In this document: positions 59,651 through 64,000 of the stretch, one piece after another
How positions within the stretch are numbered: the stretch's first letter is position 1
Layout: each line of letters begins with the position of its first letter
Source: Bolinopsis microptera
Lineage: Eukaryota; Ctenophora; Tentaculata; Lobata; Bolinopsidae
Direction: 5' to 3'
Length of the DNA: 64,000 bases
NCBI RefSeq assembly: GCF_026151205.1
Contig: NC_087079.1
Span: forward strand, 5,475,230 to 5,539,229
Notes under the pieces: model-generated
What the model was told of the DNA's origin: nothing
Seen by the model: the letters and a program-made list of their open reading frames with translations, nothing else
Database searches by the model: none
Program-made: the position numbers and the translations under genes

Positions 59651-60460
59651 CTGTTAAATTGTATGTTTTGATCAATCACGGGAGACAAAGTAAAACAAGT
59701 TGTAATTTGGGTTAGTAACTAAATTGGTAACAATTGGTTAAATGGGTTAGTAAATGAATTGTTAACAAATTGGTAATGGGTTAGCACACTGACGCTGCAC
59801 TAACTATCACTGCACGTCACTCTACACAGACCTCAAACACAACTCTCACTCACTTAACCTCGTGAGTGGTGTGGTAATGTGATTACAAACAAATCTTCCC
59901 AAAACTGTAAATCCTTCTTAATAACAGTTCAAACTTCTTATAAACTACTTCTTCTAACTTCTTCTAACTTCTTAGAAACTAATTCTTCTATCACTTCCCC
60001 AGAAGTGATGTGAACGTGTTGTGATATTCCCTTACTCACAATCACTAGATCTTCTCTTTAGGTTCTTCTGTGTGGTCCCCGTGACACACACACACACTGG
60101 AACTTGACTTGTCTGGCTTTCACTCTTACAGCAGCAGACACTCACTAGAACTAAAAACAACCCTGTAAATATAAGAAAGTATGTTAGAAAGTAGTAACCC
60201 AAAACTACAAACCTAGGACTAAAGGAACTACTACAAAGAAACTGAAAAGGAACAAAGACCAAAATAAGCTAAACATTACACTACCTGCCCTTCAGGGTTA
60301 GCTCTCGTTCCGTTCACCTGAATCCTCTATATTTACATCCTTGTTGTATTTACATGCTAAGGGAATGAGTGTGTGTGAAACAACAAAACATAACCACTCA
60401 GACATGTCTATGAATATAATAACTTAAAGGTAAAATATGATACAATTCGTTCTCTCGACA
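59651..60460 (-). mobile_element. Probable 5' LTR and leader of the gag element
   Basis: The LTR should end in CA at about 59652 (minus strand) and extend to the right. Repeats of cttcttctaacttcttctaac occur at 59946-59980. The left boundary (TG) could not be fixed, and no second LTR copy was found in the window. Confidence 0.4.
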
Positions 60461-60462
60461 GT

Positions 60463-60660
60463 TCAGGACTCAGAACCCCTTAAATTTTTTAATGGCAGGT
60501 CTATCCTGTGAAGGCACCAAATAAATCTTTGCAATTCCCATCCAAAATTCTTCTCTAAGAGGGCTATAATCCCATTGTGACGTCCGGTGTTGACGTTAGT
60601 GGCGTAACAGCCACAAGATCTTAGTGGCGAGTTGTCGAATGTCGATCCTAAGCTCATCAC
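60463..60660 (-). pseudogene. Fragment of an invertebrate transposon-associated protein
   Basis: The frame reads ATNVNTGRHNGIIALLEKNF followed by GWELQRFIWCLHRI. This matches a block I know as D-T-T-x-x-N-T-G-R-x-x-G...LE...L-W-L-x-C-R-H-H in uncharacterised multicopy invertebrate proteins. The H-H is lost (LHRI). Stops occur just upstream, so only a decayed fragment remains. Confidence 0.45.
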
Positions 60661-61063
60661 AATGCTGCATCTTTTCTCCCGTAGAGCGACTCCACTTTCA
60701 GATTTCGAAGGTCTTCTAACTCATTCTCTTTAGATCGCTGCACTATCTTTGGATTTCTTCAGTCTCCTGAAATATATTATGTCACAATAGATCATTAGAT
60801 GATACGTAAAGATACTGTACAGGCAATCCATGATTGTTGATTTGTTTGCATACCCAAAAATATTTCTTTTATATTAATAGCTTATAAAAACCCCAACATT
60901 AGGATGTATTTGAAAAGTAACTTAAAACGACATGCAGAGCGACCAATAACGCCTGAATCAATGCTTGGTAGCACAAACCGGAGGTTAAAAATGAATATTT
61001 GTCCACATGGTGACATGGTTGTTGCATGGGTCACTTGCAAGTTCATATATCACATACTTGGTT

Positions 61064-61263
61064 TTACATTTCGGAAAGCAGCGTGGGTTTCAGAGTTCTG
61101 ACTCCACTTGAGGATATGCTCCTGATAGCGTAATCCAGTTTCTTTATATTTGGGATAACCTCCGAAACAGAAACCATGTCCCCTCCGCCGCTTTTGTGGT
61201 GATGTAGAATGGCTTCAGTACCGCAATAGCTTTGGTCAGAAGATCCCAATCGTGAGGAGTCAT
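61064..61263 (-). pseudogene. Decayed hAT-type transposase fragment
   Basis: Starting after a cag at 61264, one frame reads MTPHDWDLLTKAIAVLKPFY plus ITTKAAEG. The next frame continues GDMVSVSEVIPNIKKLDYAI. Together they follow the hAT transposase block W-L-L...L-P-F-T...S-V-I-P-x-I-x-x-L. The change of frame lies in a GGGG run near 61185. Confidence 0.6.
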
Positions 61264-61379
61264 CTGCAAAATTCAGTTGATCAATACTTAGCCTGTACAT
61301 TGAGAAGTGAGCTAGGAATTAGGAAGTCCAGCGGACAAGAATTTGTTCCAGTTACATTCCAGGGACATTGATTCTCTAA

Positions 61380-63345
61380 ATTAGGGGTGCTGGGAGATCT
61401 GCATAGAGTCCACTAGTATTTAAAATTAGCCTGTACTGGTTCAATAAAATGTGACCTCCAAATCAGTAAAATTAAGGGTGCTGGAAGAGCTGAATAGAGT
61501 CCACTAGTATTTAATATTAGCCTGTACTGGCTCAATAAAATGTGACCTCCAAATCAGTAAAATTAAGGGTGCTGGAAGAGCTGCATAGAGTCCACTAGTA
61601 TTTAATATTAGCCTGTACTGGCTCAATAAAATGTGACCTCCAGATCAGTAAAATTAAGGGTGCTGGAAGAGCTGCATAGAGTCCACTAGTATTTAATATT
61701 ATATTAGCCTGTACTGGTTCAATAAAATGTGACCTCCAGATCAGTAAAATTAGGGGTGCTGGAAGAGCTGCATAGAGTCCACTAGTATTTAATATTAGCC
61801 TGTACTGGCTCAATAAAATGTGACCTCCAGATCAGTAAAATTAAGGGTGCTGGAAGAGCTGCATAGAGTCCACTAGTATTTAATATTATATTAGCCTGTA
61901 CTGGTTCAATAAAATGTGACCTCCAGATCAGTAAAATTAGGGGTGCTGGAAGAGCTGCATAGAGTCCACTAGTATTTAATATTAGCCTGTACTGGCTCAA
62001 TAAAATGTGACCTCCAAATCAGTAAAATTAAGGGTGCTGGAAGAGCTGCATAGAGTCCACTAGTATTTAATATTAGCCTGTACTGGTTCAATAAAATGTG
62101 ACCTCCAGATCAGTAAAATTAAGGGTGCTGGAAGAGCTGCATAGAGTCCACTAGTATTTAATATTATATTAGCCTGTACTGGTTCAATAAAATGTGACCT
62201 CCAGATCAGTAAAATTAGGGGTGCTGGAAGAGCTGCATAGAGTCCACTAGTATTTAATATTAGCCTGTACTGGCTCAATAAAATGTGACCTCCAGATCAG
62301 TAAAATTAAGGGTGCTGGAAGAGCTGCATAGAGTCCACTAGTATTTAATATTATATTAGCCTGTACTGGTTCAATAAAATGTGACCTCCAGATCAGTAAA
62401 ATTAGGGGTGCTGGAAGAGCTGCATAGAGTCCACTAGTATTTAATATTAGCCTGTACTGGTTCAATAAAATGTGACCTCCAGATCAGTAAAATTAAGGGT
62501 GCTGGAAGAGCTGCATAGAGTCCACTAGTATTTAATATTATATTAGCCTGTACTGGTTCAATAAAATGTGACCTCCAGATCAGTAAAATTAGGGGTGCTG
62601 GAAGAGCTGCATAGAGTCCACTAGTATTTAATATTAGCCTGTACTGGCTCAATAAAATGTGACCTCCAGATCAGTAAAATTAAGGGTGCTGGAAGAGCTG
62701 CATAGAGTCCACTAGTATTTAATATTATATTAGCCTGTACTGGTTCAATAAAATGTGACCTCCAGATCAGTAAAATTAGGGGTGCTGGAAGAGCTGCATA
62801 GAGTCCACTAGTATTTAATATTAGCCTGTACTGGCTCAATAAAATGTGACCTCCAGATCAGTAAATTTAGGGGTGCTGGGAGAGCTGCATAGAGTCTACT
62901 AGTATTTAATATTAGCCTGTACTGGTTCAATAAAATGTGACCTCCAAATCAGTAAAATTAAGGGTGCTGGAAGAGCTGCATAGAGTCCACTAGTATTTAA
63001 TATTAGCCTGTACTGGCTCAATAAAATGTGACCTCCAAATCAGTAAAATTAAGGGTGCTGGAAGAGCTGCATAGAGTCCACTAGTATTTAATATTAGCCT
63101 GTACTGGTTCAATAAAATGTGACCTCCAGATCAGTAAAATTAAGGGTGCTGGAAGAGCTGCATAGAGTCCACTAGTATTTAATATTAGCCTGTACTGGCT
63201 CAATAAAATGTGACCTCCAGATCAGTAAAATTAGGGGTGCTGGAAGAGCTGCATAGAGTCCACTAGTATTTAATATTAGCCTGTACTGGTTCAATAAAAT
63301 GTGACCTCCAGATCAGTAAATTTAGGGGTGTTGGAAGAGCTGCAT
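61380..63345. repeat. Satellite, about 90 bp unit with 187 bp higher-order period
   Basis: About 21 copies of a unit beginning aaattaaggggtgctggaag and containing gcatagagtccactagtatt, then gcctgtactg and ttcaataaaatgtgacctcc. Two forms of 90 and 97 bp (the latter with an extra atattat) alternate, giving repeats at 187 bp intervals from 61595 to 62839. The repeated 72-residue ORFs are products of the array. It ends in (TA)n at 63347-63370. Confidence 0.95.
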
Positions 63346-63370
63346 AGATATATATATATATATATATATA

Positions 63371-63896
63371 ACTCTAAAACTCTGGTCACAAGAGCAACTG
63401 CCTAAACGTGCAGAAGTGAAAACAAATACATAAAATACTAGCAATCCTTTAAATTCGCAATAAATAAGTTCGTTCAATGTCATTATATAATTCTTAAAAC
63501 CGCATATATATGTGACCGGTAAATAATTTAATTGGTCTATAGACTACTGTATAAAATTCTCAATATAAACTTTTTAACAATAATAAATTAATTAAAAACG
63601 CACAACAACCTTTGGTGTGTAAGAATGATTAAACAGCCTCATTTTGACACAAAATGTCTTCATAATATTATAGTATATGCTATAATATTAGAACTATTAA
63701 GTTGAGTTCAGGTAACAGAATTTAACTGTAATAGTACCTCTGCTGTGTTATCCACTGTTGAGATGTAGCCATATCTTCGTCCGGTCTAACATTGACCCCG
63801 GCTCATGAAATATATGCTTCGTCCGGTCTAACATTGAACCCGGCTCACTAATCATAGGGATGGTGTAGTTATGGTAGTTGGAATATAATCAACTGT
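63371..63896. other. Gene-free AT-rich stretch
   Basis: No coding signal. A 48 bp tandem duplication (atcttcgtccggtctaacattga then cccggctca) lies at 63773-63850. Confidence 0.5.
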
Positions 63897-64000
63897 TTAA
63901 AGTTTTATCTCTATTCGAAGGAATTCTTCTGCATCCTTTGTTATTTCCAGTGCTAGATCAAAGAACTCACGAAGTCTGCTCCATGATATCAACATTGAGT
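63897..64000 (-). CDS. Possible terminal coding exon running off the window
   Basis: The minus strand reads SWSRLREFFDLALEITKDAE to a TAA at 63897, with coding-like composition and no stop back to the window edge. The rest of the gene lies beyond 64000. Family not recognised. Confidence 0.3.
   Translation of the reverse strand, partial: SMLISWSRLREFFDLALEITKDAEEFLRIEIKL

Noticed and set aside
61595-62839. Six repeated 72-residue ORFs
   Set aside because: Identical by-products of the 187 bp satellite period; no signal or domain.

Overview
The window is nuclear DNA from an animal, most likely a marine invertebrate. The genes are split by short AT-rich introns with GT...AG borders. The proteins are metazoan (glutaredoxin-3, a B3GALT6-like galactosyltransferase, nucleostemin/GNL3), and much of the sequence is transposons and satellites. 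I cannot name the species; secreted sushi-domain proteins and the repetitive gene families suggest a cnidarian- or mollusc-like genome. Nothing bacterial, organellar or CRISPR-like was seen.

Layout. 1-430: the right end of a polypurine repeat element. 1081-5843 (+): a multi-exon gene for a secreted protein with a sushi domain. 5.8-11.8 kb: three minisatellites. 13007-21366 (-): GLRX3 in 8 exons; its intron 3 holds a nest of hairpin elements and a LINE fragment. 21601-25180: a 3.6 kb polypurine element with inverted ends and a 6 bp target duplication. 26042-27025 (-): single-exon B3GALT6-like gene. 27416-31907 (-): GNL3 in 6 exons; intron 3 holds a 1.6 kb inverted-repeat element and a 247 bp tandem repeat that reaches the exon 3 donor. 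32-36 kb: dispersed GC-rich repeats, no gene seen. 36015-55668 (-): a 16-exon gene of a large, poorly described invertebrate family (marker words DQAHEQNN and HAFSGCD) with a C-terminal Cys-rich domain, broken by one frameshift. Its 9.2 kb intron carries two plus-strand genes: an envelope/F-protein-like membrane glycoprotein (44752-47985, one frame break) and a small secreted protein (48478-49749). 58.4-61.3 kb: decayed elements, including an LTR retroelement with an initiator-tRNA primer site and gag, and a hAT transposase scrap. 61.4-63.35 kb: a satellite with a 187 bp higher-order period.

The three housekeeping genes are independent: GLRX3 in iron-sulfur handling, the B3GALT6-like enzyme in glycosaminoglycan linker synthesis, GNL3 in ribosome biogenesis. 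All three lie on the minus strand, but no shared regulation is visible. Splice models were built by eye: every internal junction is GT/AG and the phases match across all exons listed, except at the breaks stated. No database search was possible, so family names rest on recognised motifs.
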